DNA of 64,000 nt from Zeimonas sp032027205 (GTDB taxonomy: Bacteria; Pseudomonadota; Gammaproteobacteria; Burkholderiales; Burkholderiaceae_E), in assembly GCA_032027205.1 (NCBI GenBank), contig JAVSMN010000001.1, forward strand, positions 682,001-746,000. Direction: 5' to 3'. The notes beneath the pieces were generated by a model that saw only the letters and a list, made by a program, of their open reading frames with translations, was not told the DNA's origin and did no database searches. Shown in pieces: positions 16,861-25,551 of the stretch. The position numbers and the translations under genes are program-made. Every line of letters begins with the position of its first letter. Position 1 is the first letter of the stretch.

Positions 16861-17592
16861 TCACATCCCCGTCCCGCGCCGCGTCGGCTCGGCCGGCACG
16901 TCGGGGATCGAGATGCGCCGGCTGCGCACCACCTGATAAGGACGGAATGCGTAGTACAGCGTGGCGAAACCGCTCCAGACGTGCACGAGCCGCGTGAACG
17001 GCAGGATCAGGAACACGGTCATGCCGATGATCATGTGCAGTTTGAAGACCCAGCTCGTCGGCGCGACGAGCCCCGGCTGCGGCTGCAGCACGACGATGCT
17101 CTGCGCCCACTGCGCGAGCACCATCATCATCGAACCGTCCAGATGCTGCGCGGACAACGGGATGGTCGCAAGCCCGAGCAGCAACTGGATCCAGAACAGG
17201 CCGAGCACCACGTAGTCGCGCGCGTGCGATTGCCGACGCACGTGCGGCTCGTTCACCCGTCGCGCGAGCAGCATCGAGATGCCGATGATCGCCGCCAGGC
17301 CGGCGATGCCGCCCGAGACCATCGCGAGCACCTGCTTGGCGGGTGCGCCGATGACAGTCGAATAGACCGAGTGCGGCGTCAGCATGCCGAAGAAGTGTCC
17401 GAAGAACAGGAACAGCACGCCGACGTGGAAGAGATTGCTGGACCAGCGCAGGTGTCCGCGATCGAGCAGCTGCGACGATTCGCTGCGCCACGTGTACTGC
17501 CCGGCGTCGAAGCGCACGAGGCTGCCGAGAAAGAACACGGCCAGGCAGATGTACGGATACACGCCGAAGAAGAAGAGATCGAATCCGTTCAT
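16861..17592 (-). CDS. narI: Respiratory nitrate reductase, gamma subunit (cytochrome b)
   Basis: 243 residues with five transmembrane segments. It starts MNGFDLFFFGVYPYICLAVFFLGSLVRF, and the heme-ligand histidines fall in SSNLFHVGVLFLFFGHFFGML and in WVFKLHMIIGMTVFLILPFTRLVHVWS. It anchors NarGH to the cytoplasmic membrane and passes quinol electrons to NarH. Its start overlaps the narJ stop (TCATGA). The C-terminal tail YQVVRSRR is typical of NarI. Confidence 0.96.
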   Translation of the reverse strand: MNGFDLFFFGVYPYICLAVFFLGSLVRFDAGQYTWRSESSQLLDRGHLRWSSNLFHVGVLFLFFGHFFGMLTPHSVYSTVIGAPAKQVLAMVSGGIAGLAAIIGISMLLARRVNEPHVRRQSHARDYVVLGLFWIQLLLGLATIPLSAQHLDGSMMMVLAQWAQSIVVLQPQPGLVAPTSWVFKLHMIIGMTVFLILPFTRLVHVWSGFATLYYAFRPYQVVRSRRISIPDVPAEPTRRGTGM

Positions 17593-18404
17593 GACGAAGC
17601 TCCTGGGCCCGGGGCGGGCGGCGCGGCGTCCTCGCGCCTTCGTACGATGTGGATCGGCTGCGAGGCAGCGGGACGGCTCTGTCCGGCAAGCGAACAACCG
17701 TCGAAGGCCGGAGGCTCGGCCCAGGTCTCGTCGAGGGGAAGCTCGACCGGCGTCGATGCGAAAGCCGAAGCCGAAGCCGACTCCTGCGCCGACCCTGGCC
17801 CCGACACTGCCGACGCGTCGCGTGCGCGCGGCGGCAATGTCCACGAGCCGACGCGCTCGCCCGCGAGCTCGAGTACGGCGCCGATCGCGAATGCATAGCG
17901 GCTGCCGCGCTGCAGCAGCGCCGCCTGAAGCGCCGCAACGATCGGCGCGGTCTCCTGCAGGAACGAGCGCGCGATCGCCGCAGACTGCGTCGACGCGAAC
18001 TCGAGCACGACCGGCAGGTAATCGGGGAGCTCGCCTTCGTCGAGATACAGCTCGGCCGCCTCGTACGTGCGAGCGAGATCGACCATCGCCTGGCCGCGCT
18101 CGCGCGAATCGCCGTGCACGTGCTCGAACAGCCACAGGGAGGTCGAGCGGCCGCGATCGAAGCAGTCCACGTACGCCTCCTGCGCCTCGTAGCGGTCGCG
18201 CGCCGCCAGCCAGCCGACGAGTGAATCGAGCGCCACACGCGCGTCCGACGAGAAAGCGCGCTCGGCTTCGAAGACGCTGCGCAGCTCGGGCAGTTGCTCG
18301 CGCAACGCGTCGTCCGGATAGCCGAGCAGCCGCGCAAGCGCGCGGCAGGTCAGCGGGTTCATGGCGGTTTTCACAACGCCGCGTAACGCCCACTGTGCGT
18401 TCAT
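17589..18404 (-). CDS. narJ: Nitrate reductase molybdenum cofactor assembly chaperone
   Basis: 271 residues. The start ATG at 18404 is two bases after the narH stop and has a GAGGC motif upstream; a later ATG at 18362 (MNPLTCRALARLLGYPDD) lacks one. NarJ/TorD-like helical motifs are visible: CRALARLLGYPDDALREQLPEL, AYVDCFDRGRSTSLWLFEHVHGDSRERGQAMVDL and LPDYLPVVLEFAS. The C-terminal tail (DETWAEPPAFDGC...QPIHIVRR) is the extension usual in betaproteobacterial NarJ. An unusual Ala/Ser-rich insert lies just before it. It is a cytoplasmic chaperone for Mo-bisMGD insertion into NarG and is not part of the mature enzyme. Confidence 0.94.
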   Translation of the reverse strand: MNAQWALRGVVKTAMNPLTCRALARLLGYPDDALREQLPELRSVFEAERAFSSDARVALDSLVGWLAARDRYEAQEAYVDCFDRGRSTSLWLFEHVHGDSRERGQAMVDLARTYEAAELYLDEGELPDYLPVVLEFASTQSAAIARSFLQETAPIVAALQAALLQRGSRYAFAIGAVLELAGERVGSWTLPPRARDASAVSGPGSAQESASASAFASTPVELPLDETWAEPPAFDGCSLAGQSRPAASQPIHIVRRREDAAPPAPGPGASS

Positions 18405-18406
18405 CG

Positions 18407-19933
18407 TCACAGCCTCGCCTTGATCGGAATGGTCCGCCGCCCCGGCGTCCCGAACAGGCTCGGCGACTCGCTCGATCCCGACGAGCACCCGTTGCCGAAC
18501 GAGAACCCGCAGCTGCCTTTCAGCTCGAACGCGTTCTCCGCATATTCACGATGCGTGGTCGGGATCACGTACCGATCCTCGTAGTTTGCGATGCCGAGCA
18601 GCCGGTACATGTCCTCGGCCTGCTCGACGCTCATGCCGACCTGCTCGAGCACGGAGACGTTGTCGCGCTGCTCGATGCGCCGCTCGCGATGGAACGAACG
18701 CATCGCCATCATCCGTTCGAGTGCGCGCGCCACCGGTGCGGTGTCGCCGGCGGTGAGCAGGTTCGCCAGGTACTGCAGCGGGATGCGCAGCGACTCGACG
18801 TCGGGCAACTGCCCGCGCATCGCGAGCTCGCCCGCATTGGCCGCCGACGAGATCGGCGACAGCGGCGGGACGTACCAGACCATCGGCATCGTCCGGTACT
18901 CGGGATGCAGCGGCAGCGCGATCTTCCAGTCGATCGCCATCTTGTAGGTGGGGCTGCGCTGCGCGGCCTGGATCCACGCATCGGGCACGCCGTCGGCGCG
19001 CGCCTGCGCGATCACCTTCGGGTCGTTCGGATCGAGGAAGAGCGCGAGCTGCGCGGGGTAGAGATCGCGGTCGTGCTCTACGCTCGCCGCCGCCTCGATG
19101 CCGTCGGCGTCGTAGAGCAGCACGCCCAGATAGCGGATGCGGCCCACGCAGGTCTCCGAGCAGACGGTCGGGTGCCCCGCTTCGATGCGCGGATAGCAGA
19201 AGACGCACTTCTCGGCCTTTCCGCTCTTCCAGTTGTAATAGATCTTCTTGTACGGACAGCCCGAGACGCACATGCGCCAGCCGCGGCACTTGTCCTGGTC
19301 GATCAGGACGATGCCGTCTTCCTCGCGCTTGTAGATCGAACCCGACGGGCACGACGCCACGCAACTCGGATTCAGGCAGTGTTCGCAGATGCGCGGCAGC
19401 GACATCATGAAGGTGTTCTGGAACTGCCCGTACATCTCCTTCTGGATGTCGTCGAAGTTGCGGTCCTTGGAGCGCTTCTCGAACTCGCCGCCGAGGATCT
19501 CCTCCCAGTTCGGCCCCCACTCGATCTTCTGCATGCGCTCGCCGGTGATCAGGCTGCGCGGCCTGGCCGTCGGCGTGGTCTTCATTTCGGGCGCTTCGTG
19601 CAGGTGCGCGTAGTCGTAGGTGAAGGGCTCGTAGTAGTCGTCGATCTGCGGCAGGTACGGGTTCGCGAAGATCTTCATCAGCAGCGACCACTTGCCGCCC
19701 TGGCGCGGCACGATCGAACCGTCGGCCTTGCGCATCCAGCCGCCCTTCCAGCGGTCCTGGTTCTCCCAGTCCTTCGGATAGCCGATGCCGGGCTTGGTTT
19801 CGACGTTGTTGTACCAGGCGTATTCCTGGCCTTCGCGACTCGTCCAGACGTTCTTGCAGGTGACCGAGCAGGTGTGACAGCCGATGCACTTGTCGAGGTT
19901 CATCACCATCGCGATCTGCGCGCGGATCTTCAT
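18407..19933 (-). CDS. narH: Respiratory nitrate reductase, beta subunit (iron-sulfur)
   Basis: 508 residues from an ATG at 19933, overlapping the narG stop by four bases. Four cysteine clusters are visible: CIGCHTCSVTCK (about 16-27), CEHCLNPSCVASCPSG, CRGWRMCVSGCPYKK (the W-containing cluster that binds the [3Fe-4S] centre in NarH) and CVFCYPRIEAGHPTVCSETCVGR. The C-terminal region includes the NarH-specific REYAENAFELKGSCGFSFGNGC. It transfers electrons from NarI hemes to NarG on the cytoplasmic face. Confidence 0.97.
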   Translation of the reverse strand: MKIRAQIAMVMNLDKCIGCHTCSVTCKNVWTSREGQEYAWYNNVETKPGIGYPKDWENQDRWKGGWMRKADGSIVPRQGGKWSLLMKIFANPYLPQIDDYYEPFTYDYAHLHEAPEMKTTPTARPRSLITGERMQKIEWGPNWEEILGGEFEKRSKDRNFDDIQKEMYGQFQNTFMMSLPRICEHCLNPSCVASCPSGSIYKREEDGIVLIDQDKCRGWRMCVSGCPYKKIYYNWKSGKAEKCVFCYPRIEAGHPTVCSETCVGRIRYLGVLLYDADGIEAAASVEHDRDLYPAQLALFLDPNDPKVIAQARADGVPDAWIQAAQRSPTYKMAIDWKIALPLHPEYRTMPMVWYVPPLSPISSAANAGELAMRGQLPDVESLRIPLQYLANLLTAGDTAPVARALERMMAMRSFHRERRIEQRDNVSVLEQVGMSVEQAEDMYRLLGIANYEDRYVIPTTHREYAENAFELKGSCGFSFGNGCSSGSSESPSLFGTPGRRTIPIKARL

Positions 19934-22900
19934 CGCCTCGCCTCCCGCACGCCCGTGGCGGCGCCCGCCGATGTCGTGGACGTGCCTGCAGGCGCGGTCT
20001 CCGAAACCCCCGCCGGCTCGTCGACCCAGTCGACCGTGTCCATCTTGCGCAGCAGCACGAACTGGTCGCGGTTCGAGCCGACGGTTCCGTAGTAGTTGAA
20101 GCCGTAGCTGAATTGCGCGTAGCCGCCGATCATGTGCGTGGGCTTCATCACGATGCGCGTGACCGAGTTGTGGATGCCACCGCGCAGGCCGGTGATCTCG
20201 GAGCCCGGCGTGTTCACGATCTTCTCCTGCGCGTGATACATCATCACCATGCCCTGCTGCACGCGCTGGCTCACCACGGCGCGCGCGGTCAGCGCGCCAT
20301 TCACGTTGAACAGTTCGATCCAGTCGTTGTCGACGATGCCGGCGCGCTGCGCGTCGATCTCGCTGATCCAGACGATCGGCCCTCCGCGGCTGAGCGTGAG
20401 CATGATCAGGTTCTCGGTGTACGTGGAGTGGATGCCCCACTTCTGGTGCGGCGTGATGAAGTTCAGCGCGATCTCGGGGTGACCGTTGGGCCGCTTGCCC
20501 GCCACCGCGGCGAGCGACTTCCCATCGACCGGCGGCCGATAGACGACGAATCCCTCGCCGAAGTCGCGCATCCACGCGTGATCGAGATACAGCTGCTGGC
20601 GCCCGGTGAGCGTGCGCCACGGAATCAGCTCGTGCACGTTCGTGTAGCCGGCGTTGTACGAGACCTTGTCGCTCTCGACCCCCGACCAGGTGGGCGAACT
20701 GATGATCTTGCGCGGCTGCGCCTGGATGTCGCGGAAGCGGATCTTCTCGTCGCCGCGGTGCAGCGCCAGGTGCACGTGATCGCGTCCGGTGACTTGCGAG
20801 AGCGCCTCCCACGCCTTGATCGCCACGTGCCCATTCGTCTCGGGCGCGAGCGCCATCACCGTCTCGCAGGCGTCGATGTCGGTCTCGATCTTCGCCAGCC
20901 CCTCGGTGGGGCCATGCCGCACCGTGCCGTTGATCTGGCGCAGCAGCTCGACCTCTTCCTCGGTGGGCCACTGCAGCCCCTTCGAGAAGTTGCCGAGTCG
21001 GCTCATCAGCGGCCCGAGCGAAACGTAGCGGCGATGCGTGTTCGGATAGTCGCGCTCGATGACGTCGATCTGCGGCGCCGTCACGCCGGGCACGAACTCG
21101 CATTCGCCGCGCTTCCATTCGCGCACATCGAACGCCTGCCCGAGCTCGGTGGGCGAATCGTGCATCAACGGACGCAGCACGACGTCCTGCTCGACGCCGA
21201 GGTGTCCCTCGCACAACTCGCTGAAGCGGCGCGCGATGCCCTTGTAGATCTCCCAGTCGCTGCGCGATTGCCAGACCGGGTCCACCGCCGTCGACAGCGG
21301 ATGGATGAACGGATGCATGTCGGTAGTGTTCAGGTCGTTCTTCTCGTACCAGCTCGCGGTGGGCAGAACGACGTCGGAATGCAGGCAGGTGGTGCTCATG
21401 CGGAAGTCGAGCGTTACAAGCAGGTCGAGCTTTCCCTGCGGCGCGCGCTCGCGCCAGGCAACCTCGATCGGTCGCGGGTCTTCCGGCGCGAGCTCCTCTC
21501 CGAGCACGCCGTTCTTCGCGCCGAGCAAATGGCGAAGGAAATACTCGTGGCCCTTGCCCGAAGAGCCGAGCAGGTTCGAGCGCCAGACGAACAGGTTGCG
21601 CGGCCAGTTCACCGGATCGTCCGGGTCCTCGCAGCTCATGCGCAACGAGCCTTCCTTCAGCCTGCCGGCAACGTAGTCGGCCGCAGAAACGCCGGCCGCC
21701 TGCGCTTCGCTCGCGATGCGCAGCGGGTTCGTCGCCACCTGCGGCGCCGACGGCAACCACCCCATGCGCTCGGCGCGCACGTTGTAGTCGATGACGGCGC
21801 CGCCGTGGCGTGCCGGATCGGCCAGCGGCGAGAGCAACTCCTGCGGACCGATCTTCTCGTAGCGCCACTGGTCGCTGTGCGCATAGAAGAAGCTCGTTCC
21901 GCCCACCTGGCGCGAAGGACGCACCCAGTCGAGCGCGAACGTGAGCGCCGCCCAGCCGCTCTGCGGACGCACCTTCTCCTGGCCGACGTAATGCGCCCAG
22001 CCGCCGCCGCTCTGGCCCACGCAACCGCACAGCACGAGCATCGAGATCGCGCTGCGATAGTTCATGTCGCAGTGGAACCAGTGGTTCACGCCGGCACCGA
22101 TGATGATCATCGAGCGGCCGTGCGTCTTCTCCGCGTTCTCGGCAAACTCGCGAGCGACGACGATCGCCCGGTCGCGCGGCACGCCGGTGATCGCCTCCTG
22201 CCAGGCGGGCGTGTACGGCACGTTCGCGTCGTAGTCGGCGGCCGCCGACGGATCGTCGATGCCCGGGCGACGCACGCCGTAATGCGCGACGAGCAGGTCG
22301 AATACGGTTGCCACGAGCGTCTCGCGTCCGTCGGCCAGCGTGAGCCGGCGCACCGGTGCGCGTCGCAGCAGTACGTCGCCGCCCTGCTCGCTGCGCGGAA
22401 AATGCGGATGCGGATCGCCGCCGAAATACGGGAACGCGACGATCGCGGTTTCGCGCGCATGCGCGTCGTCATCGAGCAACGACAACGTCAGCCGAACCTC
22501 GCGACCTTCGCGCGCCTCGCGATTTTCGAGGTTCCATTTCCTGAAGTCGTCGCGATCCTTCGGACCCCAGCGAAAGCCGATCGACCCCTGCGGGACGACG
22601 ATGTTGCCGTTCTCGTCGAAGGCGACGGTCTTCCATTCCGGGTTGTTTGTCTGGTCGAGCGCATCGGGAAAGTCGCTCGCGCGCAGCGTGCGACCCGGAA
22701 CGAAGGCCGCGGGCGACGCTGCGGTCGCGCCCGGCACGCCGGCGCCGGGTGTGGATGGCGCATCCTCACCCGCGACGTTCAACGGCTGCAGTTCGACCAG
22801 CGTCGGCGCGTCGGTATAGCGGCGTGCGTAATCCTCGAAATACGGCGCGCGCCGATCGACGTAGAACTCCTTCAGGATCACGTGCCCCATCGCCATGCCG

Positions 22901-23817
22901 AGCGCGGCATCGGTGCCCTGCTTCGGATGCAGCCAGATGTCGGCGTGGCGCGCGACCTCCGAGTAATCGGGTGTGATCGACACGATCTTCGTGCCCTTGT
23001 AGCGCGCCTCCACGAAGAAATGCGCATCGGGCGTGCGCGTCTGCGGAACGTTCGAGCCCCACGCGATCAGGAACATCGAGTTGTACCAGTCGGCCGACTC
23101 GGGCACGTCGGTCTGCTCGCCCCAGACCTGCGGACTGGACGGCGGCAGGTCGCAGTACCAGTCGTAGAAGCTCAGGTTCGTGCCGCCGATCAGCGACAGG
23201 TAACGCGCGCCGGACGCGTACGAGATCATCGACATCGCCGGAATCGGCGAGAAGCCGGCGACGCGATCGGGCCCGTATTTCTCGATCGTGTAGACGTTGG
23301 CGGCGGCAACGATCTCCTCGACCTCGTCCCACGACGCGCGAACGAAGCCGCCCAGTCCGCGCTGGCTCACGTAATCGCGCCGCGTCGCGTCGTTCTCGAC
23401 GATGCTCGCCCATGCGCGTACCGGATCGCGCTCGCGCTCGCGCGCTGCGTGCCACGCGCGCATCAGTCGACCACGCACCATCGGGTACTTCAGCCGCTGC
23501 GCGCTGTAGAGATACCAGCTGTAGCTCGCCCCGCGCGCGCAGCCGCGCGGCTCGTGGTTCGGCAGATCGGCGCGCGTGCGCGGATAGTCGGTCTGCTGCG
23601 TCTCCCAGGTGACGATGCCGCCCTTGACGTAGATCTTCCACGAGCACGAACCCGTGCAGTTCGTGCCGTGCGTCGAGCGCACGATCCTGTCCTGCGCCCA
23701 GCGATTGCGGTACGCGTCTTCCCAGGTGCGGTCTTCGCCGGTAACGAGACCGTGGCCACCGGAGAACTTCGCTTTCGGCTGCGCGAAATACGTCAGCCGA
23801 TCGAGGAAGTGGCTCAT
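19930..23817 (-). CDS. narG: Respiratory nitrate reductase, alpha (catalytic) subunit
   Basis: 1295 residues, slightly longer than E. coli NarG. It begins MSHFLDRLTYFAQPKAKFSGGHGLV. The FS0 cluster ligands H-x3-C-x3-C are in STHGTNCTGSCSWKIYVKGGI, with the fourth cysteine in PRGCARGASYSW. Typical NarG segments include GPDRVAGFSPIPAMSMISYASGARYLSLIGG, MFLIAWGSNVPQTRTPDAHF and HPFIHPLSTAVDPVW. It carries Mo-bisMGD and reduces nitrate to nitrite in the cytoplasm as part of NarGHI. It is first in the narGHJI-ppiC operon. No nitrate transporter (narK) or narXL is in the window, and I could not find a convincing FNR box in the 207 bases upstream. Confidence 0.98.
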   Translation of the reverse strand: MSHFLDRLTYFAQPKAKFSGGHGLVTGEDRTWEDAYRNRWAQDRIVRSTHGTNCTGSCSWKIYVKGGIVTWETQQTDYPRTRADLPNHEPRGCARGASYSWYLYSAQRLKYPMVRGRLMRAWHAARERERDPVRAWASIVENDATRRDYVSQRGLGGFVRASWDEVEEIVAAANVYTIEKYGPDRVAGFSPIPAMSMISYASGARYLSLIGGTNLSFYDWYCDLPPSSPQVWGEQTDVPESADWYNSMFLIAWGSNVPQTRTPDAHFFVEARYKGTKIVSITPDYSEVARHADIWLHPKQGTDAALGMAMGHVILKEFYVDRRAPYFEDYARRYTDAPTLVELQPLNVAGEDAPSTPGAGVPGATAASPAAFVPGRTLRASDFPDALDQTNNPEWKTVAFDENGNIVVPQGSIGFRWGPKDRDDFRKWNLENREAREGREVRLTLSLLDDDAHARETAIVAFPYFGGDPHPHFPRSEQGGDVLLRRAPVRRLTLADGRETLVATVFDLLVAHYGVRRPGIDDPSAAADYDANVPYTPAWQEAITGVPRDRAIVVAREFAENAEKTHGRSMIIIGAGVNHWFHCDMNYRSAISMLVLCGCVGQSGGGWAHYVGQEKVRPQSGWAALTFALDWVRPSRQVGGTSFFYAHSDQWRYEKIGPQELLSPLADPARHGGAVIDYNVRAERMGWLPSAPQVATNPLRIASEAQAAGVSAADYVAGRLKEGSLRMSCEDPDDPVNWPRNLFVWRSNLLGSSGKGHEYFLRHLLGAKNGVLGEELAPEDPRPIEVAWRERAPQGKLDLLVTLDFRMSTTCLHSDVVLPTASWYEKNDLNTTDMHPFIHPLSTAVDPVWQSRSDWEIYKGIARRFSELCEGHLGVEQDVVLRPLMHDSPTELGQAFDVREWKRGECEFVPGVTAPQIDVIERDYPNTHRRYVSLGPLMSRLGNFSKGLQWPTEEEVELLRQINGTVRHGPTEGLAKIETDIDACETVMALAPETNGHVAIKAWEALSQVTGRDHVHLALHRGDEKIRFRDIQAQPRKIISSPTWSGVESDKVSYNAGYTNVHELIPWRTLTGRQQLYLDHAWMRDFGEGFVVYRPPVDGKSLAAVAGKRPNGHPEIALNFITPHQKWGIHSTYTENLIMLTLSRGGPIVWISEIDAQRAGIVDNDWIELFNVNGALTARAVVSQRVQQGMVMMYHAQEKIVNTPGSEITGLRGGIHNSVTRIVMKPTHMIGGYAQFSYGFNYYGTVGSNRDQFVLLRKMDTVDWVDEPAGVSETAPAGTSTTSAGAATGVREARR

Positions 23818-24024
23818 CGAGAATGCTCCTTCCTTCGACGTGGCGTCGAGAGCGAACGGGCATCTTAGGACCGTGTTCCGCGTCCCGGCCGGCTATGTCC
23901 GGAGGGACGAAGCGGTTAAACAAGGATCACCGAGTCCGCAAGCCAGTTGCCTTCCGCCGAACCCGGACGTATCGTTCTAGTGCATAACTATCCGGTCGGA
24001 ACGACCCCACGAGGAGGAGCGAAC

Positions 24025-25233
24025 ATGGATCGTCGCAAGTTCAACGCATCGCTGGCGGTCGGCGCGGCATCGGCTCTCGCGCCTTTCGGCATCGCGCGCG
24101 CGCAGCCGAGCGTGCTGAAGATCGCCGTGATGAACGACATGTCGAGCGTCTACGCCGACTACCAGGGCATCGGCTCGGTCGTCGCCGCGCAAATGGCGGC
24201 CGAGGACTACGGAACGAAGACGCGCAAGGTCGAAGTGATCAACGCCGACCACCAGAACAAGCCCGACGTCGGCGCGAACATCGCGCGCCAGTGGGTCGAC
24301 ACCGAAGGCGTGGAACTCATCCTCGACATCCCGAACTCCGCCGTCGCGCTAGCCGTGTCGAACATCGTGCGTGAAAAGAACAAGGTGTTCATCGGATCCG
24401 GCGCCGGGACCTCGCTGCTCACCGGCGAGCAGTGCAGTCCCAACACCGTGCACTGGACCTACGACACCTATGCCCAGGGACGCTCGATCGCCAACGCAAT
24501 CATGAAGCGCGGCGGCAAGAGCTGGTTCTTCGTCACCGCCGACTACGCCTTCGGCCACGACCTGGAGAAGCAGGCGACCGAAGGCGTATTGAAGGGCGGC
24601 GGCAAGGTGCTCGGCAGCGTGCGGCATCCGCTGGGGACGAGCGACTTCTCGTCGTTCCTGCTGCGTGCGCAGTCGTCGGGCGCCGAGGTGGTCGCCTTCG
24701 CCAACGCCGGCGGCGACCTGATCAATTCGCTGAAGCAGGCGGCGGAGTTCAACCTCGGCGCCAAGCAGATGCTCACCGGGCTGATCTTCGACCTCAACGG
24801 CGTCCCGCCGCTCGGACTGCAGAACGCGCAGGGACTGCTCGCGATCGATCCGTTCTACTGGGACATGAACGATTCCACGCGCGCGTGGTCGAAACGCTTC
24901 CAGCAGCGGCACCCGCAGAAGAACGTGCCGAACGACATGCAGGCAGGCGTCTATGCCGGCACGATGCACTACCTGAAGGCGGTGGACAAGGTCGGCTCTC
25001 CGAGCGACGGACGTGCGGTGGTTGCCGCGATGAAGGCCATGCCGACCGACGATCCGCTCTTCGGCAAGGGCACGATCCGCCAGGACGGCAGGAAAATGCA
25101 CCCGATGTACCTGTTCCAGGTGAAGCGCCCCGACGAGTCGCGCGGCGCCTGGGATTACTACAAGATGATCGAGACGATCCCGGCCGAGGAGGCGTTCCGT
25201 CCGCTCTCCGAAGGCGGCTGCAAACTCACCTGA
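24025..25233 (+). CDS. ABC transporter substrate-binding protein (branched-chain amino acid/aromatic acid type)
   Basis: 402 residues. A strong GAGGAGGAG lies six bases before the ATG at 24025. The N-terminus has a twin-arginine-like signal, DRRKFNASLAVGAASALAPFGIARA, with cleavage near residue 29. The rest is a type I periplasmic binding fold of the LivJ/Peripla_BP_6 family: VLKIAVMNDMSSVYADYQGIGSVVAAQMAAEDYG, VINADHQNKPDVGANIARQWVD, and VTADYAFGHDLEKQATEGVLKGGGKVLGSVRHPLGTSDFSS. Related proteins bind amino acids, amides or aromatic acids. No permease or ATPase genes (livHMGF) are adjacent, so its transporter must be elsewhere. It is divergent from narG. Confidence 0.9.
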   Translation: MDRRKFNASLAVGAASALAPFGIARAQPSVLKIAVMNDMSSVYADYQGIGSVVAAQMAAEDYGTKTRKVEVINADHQNKPDVGANIARQWVDTEGVELILDIPNSAVALAVSNIVREKNKVFIGSGAGTSLLTGEQCSPNTVHWTYDTYAQGRSIANAIMKRGGKSWFFVTADYAFGHDLEKQATEGVLKGGGKVLGSVRHPLGTSDFSSFLLRAQSSGAEVVAFANAGGDLINSLKQAAEFNLGAKQMLTGLIFDLNGVPPLGLQNAQGLLAIDPFYWDMNDSTRAWSKRFQQRHPQKNVPNDMQAGVYAGTMHYLKAVDKVGSPSDGRAVVAAMKAMPTDDPLFGKGTIRQDGRKMHPMYLFQVKRPDESRGAWDYYKMIETIPAEEAFRPLSEGGCKLT

Positions 25234-25551
25234 GGACGCGCCGCGCGGGGCCGCGCGCTCGCCAGGCGCGGTTCTGCCAGCCGGGAACCGGCGGAGCCGT
25301 TCTCCGGCCGTGTTGCCGCGTCCCGCGCCGGCCCCGGTGCGTCGTCCACGCGACGACTTGAGCCAGATCATGGGGACGCGCCCCCGGATCGGGCATAAAT
25401 CGGTATCGTGATACCGGTTTTGCGCGACCGTGCATCCGCCCGGGGTTTCGGGCGCGCGGGCGTGCGTTCCCGTGAGCGCGCCGCCGGTTCGGCCGGCGCC
25501 GCAGAATCGCATACCCTTAGGACATTTCCGAGCCGATTTCAGGAGAGCCGG
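25234..25551. other. Intergenic region with regulatory palindrome
   Basis: These 318 bases between the binding-protein gene and gcdH are non-coding and GC-rich. The only clear structure is the palindrome at 25401-25416. A Shine-Dalgarno AGGAG (25541-25545) precedes gcdH. No convincing intrinsic terminator was found for the upstream gene. Confidence 0.6.
25401..25416. promoter_or_regulatory. Perfect palindrome, possible operator of gcdH
   Basis: CGGTATC-GT-GATACCG is a 7+7 bp perfect inverted repeat. It extends outward as AAAT...GTTT with one mismatch on each side. The 2-base centre is too tight for an RNA hairpin loop, which favours a protein-binding site. The size and symmetry fit a GntR- or TetR-type operator, but the regulator is not encoded nearby. 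Confidence 0.5.

Noticed and set aside
20113..23868. A very long open frame on the plus strand (about 1250 codons) opposite narG, and similar long frames opposite the aromatic-CoA oxygenase, tkt/pgk and malic enzyme genes
   Set aside because: They mirror well-identified genes on the other strand, give Arg/Ala/His-rich sequences without domains, and arise because GC-rich coding sequence lacks antisense stop codons.
23818..24024. FNR or NarL site upstream of narG (candidate GTGATCCTTGTTTAA on the minus strand)
   Set aside because: Only partial agreement with TTGAT-N4-ATCAA and no supporting promoter elements at proper spacing.
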